From assembly GCF_012516315.1 (NCBI RefSeq), contig NZ_CP051185.1, positions 3,539,363 to 3,603,362 of the forward strand: DNA of 64,000 nucleotides, written 5' to 3'. The notes under the pieces are model-generated. The model had not been told where the DNA came from. It ran no database searches and was given only the letters and a program-made list of their open reading frames with translations. The DNA comes from Limnospira fusiformis SAG 85.79 (lineage in GTDB: Bacteria > Cyanobacteriota > Cyanobacteriia > Cyanobacteriales > Microcoleaceae). Below are positions 37,519 to 45,776 of this stretch, piece by piece. Made by a program: the position numbers and the translations under genes. Position 1 is the stretch's first letter. Every line of letters begins with the position of its first letter.

Positions 37519-38127
37519 CATACGCTTACATTTTTCACTACTGCCTGTGAGTAATATTGCTCACTTATTGATGGGCAGAGCATTAGAGGGGTTACAACGT
37601 TCCGTTTATACGGGCATTCCATCGTTAGATTTGTCCTATCCACCGGGGTACTTTTAAAAGTCTGTGAAGATGGTGTGTCGAAACCTCTTCTTTTCCCCTT
37701 GTTCTTTTGAACGCAGCGTATCAACCTATTTCGCTGCTTACTGATGACGGTGGTTCAAGCCAGACATTCGGTTTCCCTAATCATGGATGGTTGGCAGTGG
37801 TCGCATCTTGGTAGTGAGTTCTACCTCACGCCTTCCGTTCCCCGCTTCAATCCTGGAGTTATGATTTCCAAAACTGGGGGTGGCTAACGCCGTTACTCTC
37901 TACTCCCTGCTATATCATGGAGTCTACACTCTCCAATCAAAACAGTTTGTTTATGACCTTGAGTCCCCTGCCTTGTTTGGAAGGTTGTCTTTCCAAACGT
38001 TGGGACATATAAACAGTTATGGGGATGGTCAGGAGCGAGATCCTTATATTCAACCAAGGGGCTGAAATTCCCACCAGGAGGTTATTTCGGGTATCTCAAC
38101 CCTATTTCATGCCTGAACGTCTCGCAC
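37519..38127 (-). mobile_element. Group II intron, 5' part, host of a nested intron
   Basis: Starts GTGCGAGACGTTCAGG at 38127 after the flank CTGATAATGTTG and covers about 609 nt of 5' sequence, to the site where the next intron is inserted. Its 3' part is missing. Plus-strand frames here are shadows. Confidence 0.85.
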
Positions 38128-38447
38128 CAACATTATCAGAAAATCATAATAATATTTAGTATTTGAGACTTACAGCCATATAGTTATCTGTTGAGAGATT
38201 ATATTCTCCAGGCGATCGCTATATAAATCCCCCCTTCCAGCTATAATCTAGCTAGGCTATTATTGACAACCCAGACATCTACATCTGTAGGAAATTACCC
38301 CCATTGATGAATGTCCTAGTATCCGATAGATAATGGCTAGAGTATTTCACCATAGTAATATTTGGGAAAAAATTGATGATGAACACACCTAATTTTTTGT
38401 CAATTCAATCCTGGAAACAGTCAGAATTTTGGCTGATGGCGATCGCC
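38128..38447 (+). repeat. Inverted duplication, left copy
   Basis: About 320 bp comprising the upstream region and first codons of the exosortase gene. It recurs in inverted orientation at 56841-57159 with a few mismatches. Contains a TATAAT at about 38242 that may be the promoter. Confidence 0.9.
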
Positions 38448-39242
38448 GCCGGTTTAATGTCAATTCACCTCACCCTAATTTATCATCGTAATAACGTCAG
38501 TTTTTTGGCACTAAGTATCATGTTTTGGCTATCTGCATCTTCCTTGGTATGGGAGAAAATCCAGGAATTAGCAAAGCAAACCAGCAGCCCCTGGGCCACC
38601 TTATTAGGGATGCTAATAATTGCCATAGTGTTGCTAAAAAGCGCTACCCGTCCTACTTCTAACTGGTTAGGGATTTCGCCATTTATATCAGCCCTGGGCT
38701 GGACACTAATAGCTTCCGGTTTTAGTGGCTTTCGGGAATACTGGCGGGAACTAACAATCTTATTTTTTCTGGGTGTTCCCAAAGTATTTATTTGGCCGTT
38801 AGTAGATATTTCAGGTATTACCGCTAAATTTGCCGCCTTAATTTTATGGTACGCTGGGGCTGATGTTTCTCTGGATAAATTTAACGTCATGCTACCGGAG
38901 GGAGGAGTGAGTGTCAATATGGGATGTTCCGGGTTAGAAGGAATGTTTTACCTGTTAGGATTATCAGTGCTATTTCTGGTGATGTTTCCCCTAGAGGTAC
39001 TCTGGAAAAAAATTATTATTCCCGTGGTAGCAGTATTAATTAGTTTTGTAGTCAATGGATTTCGGATTGTCTTATTAGCTGTGCTGGCTAATGCCCAAAA
39101 ACCCGAAGCAGTTGATTACTGGCACGTCGGAGAAGGTTCTCTGATATTTTCTATGATTTCGGTGGCATTGTTTGGCTGTTTTTGTTGGTTTATGATTAAA
39201 CAGGATACACCACCAACTAATCAAGACACCCTCAGCCCATAA
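38376..39242 (+). CDS. crtA: Cyanoexosortase A
   Basis: About 288 residues, 8 or so membrane helices. The exosortase/archaeosortase triad is visible: Cys in VNMGCSGLEGM, Arg in VVNGFRIVLL, His in DYWHVGEGSL. Exosortases process proteins with PEP-CTERM-like sorting tails for export to the cell surface, alongside exopolysaccharide. The next two genes are the usual cyanoexosortase A neighbours, which decides the subtype. ATG 38376 is used (TTG 38373 precedes it). A truncated copy of its 5' end lies at 56841-56912. Confidence 0.9.
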   Translation: MMNTPNFLSIQSWKQSEFWLMAIAAGLMSIHLTLIYHRNNVSFLALSIMFWLSASSLVWEKIQELAKQTSSPWATLLGMLIIAIVLLKSATRPTSNWLGISPFISALGWTLIASGFSGFREYWRELTILFFLGVPKVFIWPLVDISGITAKFAALILWYAGADVSLDKFNVMLPEGGVSVNMGCSGLEGMFYLLGLSVLFLVMFPLEVLWKKIIIPVVAVLISFVVNGFRIVLLAVLANAQKPEAVDYWHVGEGSLIFSMISVALFGCFCWFMIKQDTPPTNQDTLSP

Positions 39243-39247
39243 ATGTT

Positions 39248-39904
39248 ATGAAAATCTGGGAAAATTTGCGAATTTCATTACTTGTGCTAACATTTGGGGG
39301 AGTAGTTATAGTTCTAGGAAAATCAATCCTAGAGCCCCAGAAAACTACTGAACAAGTTGTCGAACTCTTTACCTTTCCGGCGATCATCCCCTTACCTGGA
39401 TGGCAGCATCAGGAAAGTGAAGCACTGACAGAACCCTGGGGAAATACTTATCGTTATCAGCAGAATGATAAAATTCTACAGATAGAAATGCGATATGTTG
39501 ATCATCCTCATCCCAATGAAAAACTGTTTCGCCAGTATGATCCGAGGGATGCTTCTGTTACGGCACAATTTCCGACACTAACTCGCACCAATAATACAGG
39601 TTCCTATAGCCTTTCGGTTGACAATTACCGTGTCTACCTTCGATCTTGTATTAATCCACGATCGCCTAGTGCTATCACCTACGAACAGTTCATTCAAAAC
39701 CGCTATACCTATGACTTACACTTTTCCCGACTTATACCAGTTATCATGGGAGCAGAACCCCTAAGAGATCACCGATGTTTGTGGTCTCATTTATCACTGC
39801 CAATTTCCAATAATTCTTTTGAGGAAACTTACCCAATTTTAGAGGAAGTTTGGCAAGTGTGGTATCAGTGGTGGCATCCTCGTTTCCCTCGACTTGAGCG
39901 CTGA
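39248..39904 (+). CDS. Cyanoexosortase A system-associated protein
   Basis: 218 residues starting 5 nt after the exosortase stop. One N-terminal membrane helix (ISLLVLTFGGVVIVLGKSIL) is followed by a soluble domain with FTFPAIIPLPGWQ, TYRYQQNDKILQIEMRYV and YRVYLRSCINPRS. This resembles the EpsI-like proteins that accompany exosortases. Probably anchored in the plasma membrane facing the periplasm. The biochemical role is unknown; association rests on position and family resemblance. Confidence 0.82.
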   Translation: MKIWENLRISLLVLTFGGVVIVLGKSILEPQKTTEQVVELFTFPAIIPLPGWQHQESEALTEPWGNTYRYQQNDKILQIEMRYVDHPHPNEKLFRQYDPRDASVTAQFPTLTRTNNTGSYSLSVDNYRVYLRSCINPRSPSAITYEQFIQNRYTYDLHFSRLIPVIMGAEPLRDHRCLWSHLSLPISNNSFEETYPILEEVWQVWYQWWHPRFPRLER

Positions 39905-39939
39905 TTATACCCGTTCTCAATTTACCAACTTTTAAACCT

Positions 39940-40683
39940 ATGACTCAATCTGATGGCAAGCCTCTTAATGATAAAATAGAGGTACTTTGGAAGTTCAGCT
40001 CTAACCTGTTAAAAACTATTCCTCCCCTGCGAGCGGTTGGCTACGGGTTATTATTTTTATCAATGCTAGATTTGCTCACCATTATACTTCCTCCCCAACT
40101 TATGAACCCGGTTTGGGAGTTTCAAACTATGGGGGGGATTGTGGAAAGGTCTGCTGTTCCTCTCATTTCTCTGGTGTTTATTTTCTTTGGGGAACGCAAT
40201 TTACGAGGTCGATTTGAAGAACCTTTGTTAATGTTCATGTCCTGGTTTTCCTTACTGTTAGGTGTACTATTTATTTTAATGGTTCCCCTAGGGATTTTCA
40301 ACACTCTGAGAATTGAGCAACAAAGCAGTGAGCAAATTGATAGTCAAGTGGAACAACGCATCACGGATATTCAAACGGTTCAGCAGCAGTTAGAACAGAC
40401 CACATCAGAAGACCAAATGCGGGAACTTATCAGCCGTCTGGATACCCAAGGACGCTCTCCTGATATTCAAAACCGGGAACAGGTGAACCAAATTAAAGAA
40501 GAGCTTTCTGGTTTTCTGTCTACTACGGCGCAAAGGACTCAAATTGAAGCAGAACAAACCCGCAGAAACCGCAGAATTACCCTCTTCAAAAATTCGGTTA
40601 AGTGGAATATAGGGGCTTTGGTTTCCGGTGTCTTATTTGTGACTATTTGGAGAGGAACAGCTTGGGCTAGGAAAAAAGTTTAA
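39940..40683 (+). CDS. HpsJ-like protein, cyanoexosortase A-associated
   Basis: 247 residues. Three membrane segments in the first half (AVGYGLLFLSMLDLLTIILP, SAVPLISLVFIFFGERN, LLMFMSWFSLLLGVLFILMV), a glutamine-rich coiled coil at about 125-205 and a final helix (WNIGALVSGVLFVTIW). The pattern matches HpsJ-like proteins, named after the hormogonium polysaccharide locus of Nostoc and commonly found beside cyanoexosortase A. It may help polysaccharide secretion and gliding in filaments; this role is inferred from the family. Confidence 0.78.
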   Translation: MTQSDGKPLNDKIEVLWKFSSNLLKTIPPLRAVGYGLLFLSMLDLLTIILPPQLMNPVWEFQTMGGIVERSAVPLISLVFIFFGERNLRGRFEEPLLMFMSWFSLLLGVLFILMVPLGIFNTLRIEQQSSEQIDSQVEQRITDIQTVQQQLEQTTSEDQMRELISRLDTQGRSPDIQNREQVNQIKEELSGFLSTTAQRTQIEAEQTRRNRRITLFKNSVKWNIGALVSGVLFVTIWRGTAWARKKV

Positions 40684-40701
40684 GCAGTTACTCAGCGACT
40701 A

Positions 40702-41568
40702 TTAAACGGGGGAAGAACTAGACGATCGCATGGGTATCAACTTGGAGGAAATCCGAGAAATTAGTGCGATCGCATCTTCTTCTAAAGATTGATAATTAGA
40801 AGGGAAAGGATAACGCCCTTGTCTATCAGCTTTCAGATAAACAAAATCACAGACAGCCCGCCGGAAATTAGTCTGATTATTAATCTTTAATTGGTCTATA
40901 CATACTCCGGTCAGTGTAGCTTGCTCAAAATTTGTATGGAAAGCTAAAGCATTTGACAAATTTACTTCTTCGAGGTTAGCGCGAGTTAAATTAGCATTTT
41001 CCAGGTTAGCCGACCGTAAGTCTGTACCTAATAAATTAGCACTTAATAGATTAGCTTTACACCATTTAGTTTCACTGGCGATCACTCCCATTAATTGCGA
41101 TCGGTAAAGATTTGCGCCACTAAAATCAGCACCCTGAATATCAGCACCTCGAAAATCTACACCCACCAAATGAGCATTAGTAAAATTGACATTTCGCAAG
41201 TCAGCACCTTTAAAACTTGACCCTTGCAAATAAGCCCCAGTAAAATCAGCCTCTTTCAAATAACTACCATCAAAATGAGCTTGATCACCCTCAACATTTT
41301 GGAAACTTCCCTTTAAACAATAGGCTCCTTTTAAATCCGTATCTGTGAGGTTAGTTTCTCTAAAATTAATCCCTTTGAGATACATTCCTTTGAGGTTAGC
41401 ATTCATCAGATCCGGCTGTACTTCCGGGTAATCTTCTCGCCATTTGTTCCAAAATGCAACCCCTCGTCTCAAGCAGGTTAACTGTTCCTGGTTTACCACT
41501 GTTAAGCCACCCCCTAATTTAGATTCTACTGAATATTCAGGAATTTTAAAAGTTGCTAATTGGGACAT
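40702..41568 (-). CDS. Pentapeptide repeat protein
   Basis: 288 residues from ATG 41568 (MSQLATFKIPE). After about 55 residues the protein is built of A(D/N)LxX pentapeptides (LMNANLKGMYLKGINFRETN ... ANLTRANLEEVNLSNA) to about residue 235, forming a right-handed quadrilateral beta-helix. The N-terminal segment (RRGVAFWNKWREDYPEVQPDLM) is common in cyanobacterial members. Function unknown; such proteins are abundant in cyanobacteria. Convergent with the HpsJ-like gene, 18 nt apart. Confidence 0.88.
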   Translation of the reverse strand: MSQLATFKIPEYSVESKLGGGLTVVNQEQLTCLRRGVAFWNKWREDYPEVQPDLMNANLKGMYLKGINFRETNLTDTDLKGAYCLKGSFQNVEGDQAHFDGSYLKEADFTGAYLQGSSFKGADLRNVNFTNAHLVGVDFRGADIQGADFSGANLYRSQLMGVIASETKWCKANLLSANLLGTDLRSANLENANLTRANLEEVNLSNALAFHTNFEQATLTGVCIDQLKINNQTNFRRAVCDFVYLKADRQGRYPFPSNYQSLEEDAIALISRISSKLIPMRSSSSSPV

Positions 41569-42184
41569 ACATACTACCCTCAATTTATGGGATTATTTGT
41601 AGTTATAAAACATATCTGAGGCGATCATATCATCAATTTTATTTATATAAAAATAAATTATGGATGGTTGGAGATATATATAGGGAGCCATATCAATCTA
41701 ATTTCCCCTTCAGCTAAATGGTATATATACTTAATAGGTGTGGGAGTTAGTTGTTGAAGTAATTTTAAGCAATTTTCATACTTAAATTTACACTGATGAG
41801 TGTAGCACCCTAATGGCCTAGAAAACATCTACCTAGAGAATGATGATCGCCTCAGATATAATTGCTAGTATCGCTAACTTTAAATTAATCCTCACAGCCA
41901 TGATTATACAGTTGTTAATATTACATTAACCACAGCACACAACCAGGTTGAACCGTAGTAACAATGGCTCAATCAGCACCCGGTAGGGATAGTGGTGACT
42001 TTTTACTAAAAAGTGGGCCTTTTTATTGACATTGCCTAAATCGATGATTAGACTGGTGTTAAATACAGAAAAACTACAGCCATATGAGGGGTGAATCACC
42101 CTACCGAGGCTGTAGTAAAAAGCGATCGCGTACCGTGCGCGTAGCAGGTACTCTCCATCGTAATTTAGTGAGGAATTTCAAGAT
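41569..42184. other. Long intergenic region with secondary structure, no gene seen
   Basis: 616 bp without convincing coding capacity. It contains short imperfect repeats and two hairpins: ACTTTTT-ACT-AAAAAGT near 42000 and the strong element at 42073-42116. It could encode a small RNA or be the leader of the 57-codon gene downstream. Confidence 0.5.
42073..42116. repeat. Two-level hairpin
   Basis: ACTACAGCC pairs perfectly with GGCTGTAGT and encloses a second inverted repeat, GGGTGAATCACCC. On the minus strand four to five T follow, so it may be a terminator, or the 3' end of an unannotated RNA. Confidence 0.6.
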
Positions 42185-42358
42185 ATGGAAGCTGTTCTCA
42201 TTGGTGTGATCTTACTAGGATTAATCTGGCGAACGGAACCCGCTCCAGCCAAAAAACCAGCACCTCCCAAGCGATTTTATGTTGACAAGAAAATTCTCAA
42301 AAGGGTTACCACCAACAGCAAAGTCCCCGCCGACTGGGGGGATCCAGATGATGATTAG
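42185..42358 (+). CDS. Small single-helix membrane protein (57 aa)
   Basis: Frame starts MEAVLIGVILLGLIWRTEP and ends SKVPADWGDPDDD. One N-terminal helix, then a proline- and lysine-rich stretch (APAKKPAPPKRFYVDKK) and an acidic tail. GAGGAA lies about 10 nt upstream of the ATG. Composition and position of the single helix resemble small thylakoid-type proteins, but I do not recognise it. It stands alone between the pentapeptide gene and argF. Confidence 0.65.
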   Translation: MEAVLIGVILLGLIWRTEPAPAKKPAPPKRFYVDKKILKRVTTNSKVPADWGDPDDD

Positions 42359-42505
42359 GATTGAATTTCCAGTTAATTATACCCACTTAATCATGATTAA
42401 TGAGACCAGATAAAACCTCAGATATTTTGATTTTTGGCAGGGATAAATCAGCTTAATTTTGCTGTATTTGGCATCTCTAAATTGCCAATAATAATTGACA
42501 TAATC

Positions 42506-42546
42506 AACCCGGTGGGTGAGGTATAGGGTGCAGCCCGAACCGGGTT
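42506..42546 (-). terminator. Hairpin after argF
   Basis: AACCCGGT/ACCGGGTT, a perfect 8-bp stem 20 nt beyond the argF stop. There is no clear T tract, so termination is plausible but unproven. Confidence 0.5.
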
Positions 42547-42566
42547 AATGTGCAAGTATCGGTTAA

Positions 42567-43490
42567 TTAATCATCAGAAAGTAAACTAGCTAATAATGCT
42601 TTTTGGGCGTGCATTCGGTTTTCCGCCTGGTCCCAAACCCGCGATCGCACACCTTCAATTACCCCATCAGTAATTTCCTGATCTCGATGAGCAGGTAAAC
42701 AATGGAGAACGATCGCATCATCATCAGCCTTAGCTAATAGACTGTCATTCACCTGAAAAGGCATAAATAAAGGAATACGATCATCCGCCTCACTCTCCTG
42801 ACCCATACTCGCCCAAACATCAGTATATAACACATGAGATTTCTGGACAGCTTCAGCGGGGTCATCGGTAATAATCACCTCAGTTTTACCAGCAGCGATC
42901 GCCTTAGCCTGTTCGACAATTTCGGGATTTGGCGGATACTGAGATGGGGTAGCAATTCTAATATTCATCCCCACCATAGCACAGCCCAAAAGCAGAGAAT
43001 GAGCCATATTATTAGCCCCATCTCCCAAATAAGTTAAAGTCAGTCCAGCCATGCGATTAAAACATTCTTGAACCGTCATCAAATCTGCCAAAACTTGACA
43101 AGGATGCTCCCGATCTGTGAGAGCATTAATTACCGGAATTTCCGCATAACTAGCAAAAGTTTCCAAATCCTTTTGTTCAAAAGTCCGAATAGCGATCGCA
43201 TCTAAATATCGACCCAATACCCGCGCCGTATCAACCAAAGGTTCCCCCCGACTCACCTGGGTAACACTAGGATTTAAATCAATTATATGTCCCCCCAATT
43301 GATACATAGCCACCGAGAAACTGACACGGGTGCGAGTCGAAGCCTTAGAAAACATCAACCCCAAAACCTTCCTTCGCTGTAGTTTCCGCATTCCCGACTT
43401 TAACTGAATCGCCAAAGATAAAACCGAGTGTAACTCAGCCACAGTCAAATCAGCCAAACTCAGCAAATCTCGTCCTTTTAATGATTCCAT
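42567..43490 (-). CDS. argF: Ornithine carbamoyltransferase
   Basis: 307 residues, normal length. Makes citrulline from ornithine and carbamoyl phosphate in arginine synthesis. Carbamoyl-phosphate motif SKASTRTRVSF near residue 50, HPCQ near 130, ornithine-loop DVWASMGQE near 225 and LHCLPAHR near 263, all intact. It lies 12 nt downstream of dusB in the same direction, so the two are probably co-transcribed. Confidence 0.96.
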   Translation of the reverse strand: MESLKGRDLLSLADLTVAELHSVLSLAIQLKSGMRKLQRRKVLGLMFSKASTRTRVSFSVAMYQLGGHIIDLNPSVTQVSRGEPLVDTARVLGRYLDAIAIRTFEQKDLETFASYAEIPVINALTDREHPCQVLADLMTVQECFNRMAGLTLTYLGDGANNMAHSLLLGCAMVGMNIRIATPSQYPPNPEIVEQAKAIAAGKTEVIITDDPAEAVQKSHVLYTDVWASMGQESEADDRIPLFMPFQVNDSLLAKADDDAIVLHCLPAHRDQEITDGVIEGVRSRVWDQAENRMHAQKALLASLLSDD

Positions 43491-43502
43491 AATTGCTCCT
43501 AA

Positions 43503-44510
43503 TTATTTGAATATGGCGATCGCCCCATCGAGCAAATCACATCCCTGCTGAACCGTCTCCACCTTAGCCAGTTGTTCCCGCAGTTCATTTGCTCCTGGGA
43601 AACCTTTAGCATACCAAGTCATGTGTTTACGAGACTGATAAATACCACGCTGACCTTTGTACACCCAAAGTGCTTGTAAATGTTCCTTCGCACATTCTAA
43701 ACGTTCAACCACCGTCGGCGCTGTCTTCATCTGGCCAGTTTTCAGGAAATAATCAATTTCCCCCACCAAAAACGGATAACCCAGAGTTCCCCGAGAACAC
43801 ATAACTCCATCAGCGCCAGTTTCCTGTAAACACTGAACCGCCGAGGACACCGAGACAATATCCCCATTAGCAATTACTGGAATCGATACATTCTGCTTGA
43901 CCCTAGCGATCCATTCCCAGTTAGCTTTCCCTGTATAACCCTGAGCGCGAGTGCGTCCGTGAATGGTCAGCATTTGCGCTCCCGCATTTTCCATGCGTTT
44001 GCTAAAATCTAGGATATTGATTTCGTCCTCATCCCAACCTAAACGAGTTTTTACAGTGATGGGAACTGATACAGCTTCGTTAAGCGATCGCACTATTTTC
44101 TCAGCGATTTCCGGTTGTCGTAACAGCGAAGAACCGCCGCCATTTTTAGTAATTTTATTCACCGGACAACCCATATTCACATCAATAGTATCCGCCCCTT
44201 CTTCCACAGCTTTTCGCGCCGCCTCCACTAAAAAATCTGGGCGACAATCAAATAATTGAATACTAATCGGGCGTTCTCCTGGGTCAATTTCCATCAGAAT
44301 TGGTAACTCCCGCACATGAATAATTTGGGAAGCGTGTACCATCTCTGTATACATCATCGAATTGGGAGCATAGCGCCTCACCAAGCGCCGAAATACCAAA
44401 TCTGTCACCCCTGACAGAGGCGATTGTAACACCCTACTGTTTACCTCTAATTTACCAATTTTTAGGGGTGAGGATAGCCGTTCTTTTAATTCAGCAGATA
44501 GGGCAGACAT
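43503..44510 (-). CDS. dusB: tRNA-dihydrouridine synthase, DusB type
   Basis: 335 residues from ATG 44510; seven more in-frame codons exist upstream. FMN-dependent TIM barrel: LQSPLSGVTDLVFRRLVRRY at the start, YTEMVHAS, IDVNMGCPVNKITKNGGGSS with the catalytic Cys, LTIHGRTRAQGYTGKANW, and VIANGDI, then MCSRGTLGYP. Reduces specific uridines of the tRNA D-loop. First gene of a probable dusB-argF operon. Confidence 0.92.
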   Translation of the reverse strand: MSALSAELKERLSSPLKIGKLEVNSRVLQSPLSGVTDLVFRRLVRRYAPNSMMYTEMVHASQIIHVRELPILMEIDPGERPISIQLFDCRPDFLVEAARKAVEEGADTIDVNMGCPVNKITKNGGGSSLLRQPEIAEKIVRSLNEAVSVPITVKTRLGWDEDEINILDFSKRMENAGAQMLTIHGRTRAQGYTGKANWEWIARVKQNVSIPVIANGDIVSVSSAVQCLQETGADGVMCSRGTLGYPFLVGEIDYFLKTGQMKTAPTVVERLECAKEHLQALWVYKGQRGIYQSRKHMTWYAKGFPGANELREQLAKVETVQQGCDLLDGAIAIFK

Positions 44511-44784
44511 AGCAGGCAGACAATTAAGCAAATCAAACTTTCATTATACACTAATATATAATAAACTGCAATCATTCATAAATCCTTGGGGCGGTCATTT
44601 ACCAGCCAGCCACAGACAACCGGGAGGGTTTTCTGTGGTAGATGAGACCCCGTGGCTCAACCCTCACTGTTATAGTTATAGGAGTCGCCATACCAGATTA
44701 CAATCTAAATTGTTACAATTATATCTCTTGTGGTTTACCATACCGCCATCATTCCCTGGAACCTCTAATTAGGAGAAATTACAG
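44511..44784. other. Divergent promoter region between dusB and the VKOR gene
   Basis: 274 bp. Contains the inverted repeat CCACAGA...TCTGTGG near 44618-44640 and, 10 nt before the VKOR ATG, the ribosome site AGGAGA. No gene seen. Confidence 0.5.
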
Positions 44785-45702
44785 ATGATTCAAATGCGTA
44801 AGCGTTCAACTCCCTGGATTCAACAAAAGTCACGTTTGATTATTGCTGGAATTGGTGCTTTTGGTGCTGCTATTACCTCTTATCTAACCATACAAGCACT
44901 ACAGGAAGGACCGACTAGCTGTCCTACAGAAGGCTGTGAGAGTGTCCTAGATAGTCCCTATGCGGAAGTTTTTGGCTTACCTCTGGCTTTGTTTGGCTTT
45001 CTGGCTTATGTCTATATGATTGCTATGGCGGTTATCCCACTATTGATTAGTTCAGAAACTCAGACAACTTGGCGGAAGAAAGCCGAAAATTACACCTGGC
45101 TACTGATGTTTATAGGTGGGTGTTCTATGGCGATTTTCAGTAGCTATTTGATGTATATCATGGCTTTTGAAATTCAATCTATTTGCTGGTTTTGTATCGG
45201 TTCAGCGATCGCCTCTTTCAGCCTGTTAGCATTAACTATTATTGGCCGTAATTGGGAAGATATCGGTCAACTGGTTTTTTTAGGTGTCATTGTCGCTATG
45301 GTTACTATAATTAGCACTCTGGCTATTTATGCTCCCATTAATAACCCCTCCCTCACTGATGGTAGTCAAAATTCTTACAATATCACCTCAGTTTCTAATC
45401 CAGATAATATCTCCCTAGCTCAACATTTAACTAATGTGGGTGCTGCGATGTATGGTGCTTACTGGTGTAATTTCTGTGAACAACAAAAACAGTTATTTGG
45501 TAGGCAAGCTATCAATTATCTTACCTATATTGAATGCGACCCCGCTGGAGAAAACCCTCAACCAGAGCTGTGTCAAGCTAAGGGTATTCCCGGATATCCA
45601 GCTTGGGAAATTAACGGCGAATTACATCCGGGGTTAATTTCTTTAGAACGTTTAGCCGAATTAAGCGGTTACACGGGTTCCCGTAATTTTGGGAATTCCT
45701 AA
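44785..45702 (+). CDS. VKOR-thioredoxin fusion, disulfide bond formation
   Basis: 305 residues. Four or five membrane helices form a vitamin K epoxide reductase domain with the loop cysteines in TSCPTEGCESVLDSPYAEVFG and the quinone-side C-x-x-C (CWFC) near residue 137. After a linker, a periplasmic thioredoxin-like domain has CNFC in YGAYWCNFCEQQKQLFG and CDPAGENPQPELCQAKGIPGYPAW. This is the cyanobacterial and plastid LTO1-type enzyme that oxidises periplasmic or lumenal proteins using quinone. Clear AGGAGA ribosome site. Convergent with the serpin gene. Confidence 0.93.
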   Translation: MIQMRKRSTPWIQQKSRLIIAGIGAFGAAITSYLTIQALQEGPTSCPTEGCESVLDSPYAEVFGLPLALFGFLAYVYMIAMAVIPLLISSETQTTWRKKAENYTWLLMFIGGCSMAIFSSYLMYIMAFEIQSICWFCIGSAIASFSLLALTIIGRNWEDIGQLVFLGVIVAMVTIISTLAIYAPINNPSLTDGSQNSYNITSVSNPDNISLAQHLTNVGAAMYGAYWCNFCEQQKQLFGRQAINYLTYIECDPAGENPQPELCQAKGIPGYPAWEINGELHPGLISLERLAELSGYTGSRNFGNS

Positions 45703-45719
45703 AAAAAGCAGCTTCGTCG

Positions 45720-45776
45720 GGTGCGTCAGAATAGGTCAATCCCAATCATCACCCAATTCTTAAAAACTGACGCACC
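45720..45776. repeat. Palindromic small repeat between convergent genes
   Basis: Arms GGTGCGTCAG and CTGACGCACC, the same as at 31312-31367, with a different centre. It overlaps the serpin stop codon. Likely a dispersed repeat serving as bidirectional terminator. Confidence 0.75.

Noticed and set aside
41569..42184. Small RNA gene such as Yfr1 or 6S RNA
   Set aside because: No known core motif was recognised; only hairpins are reported.
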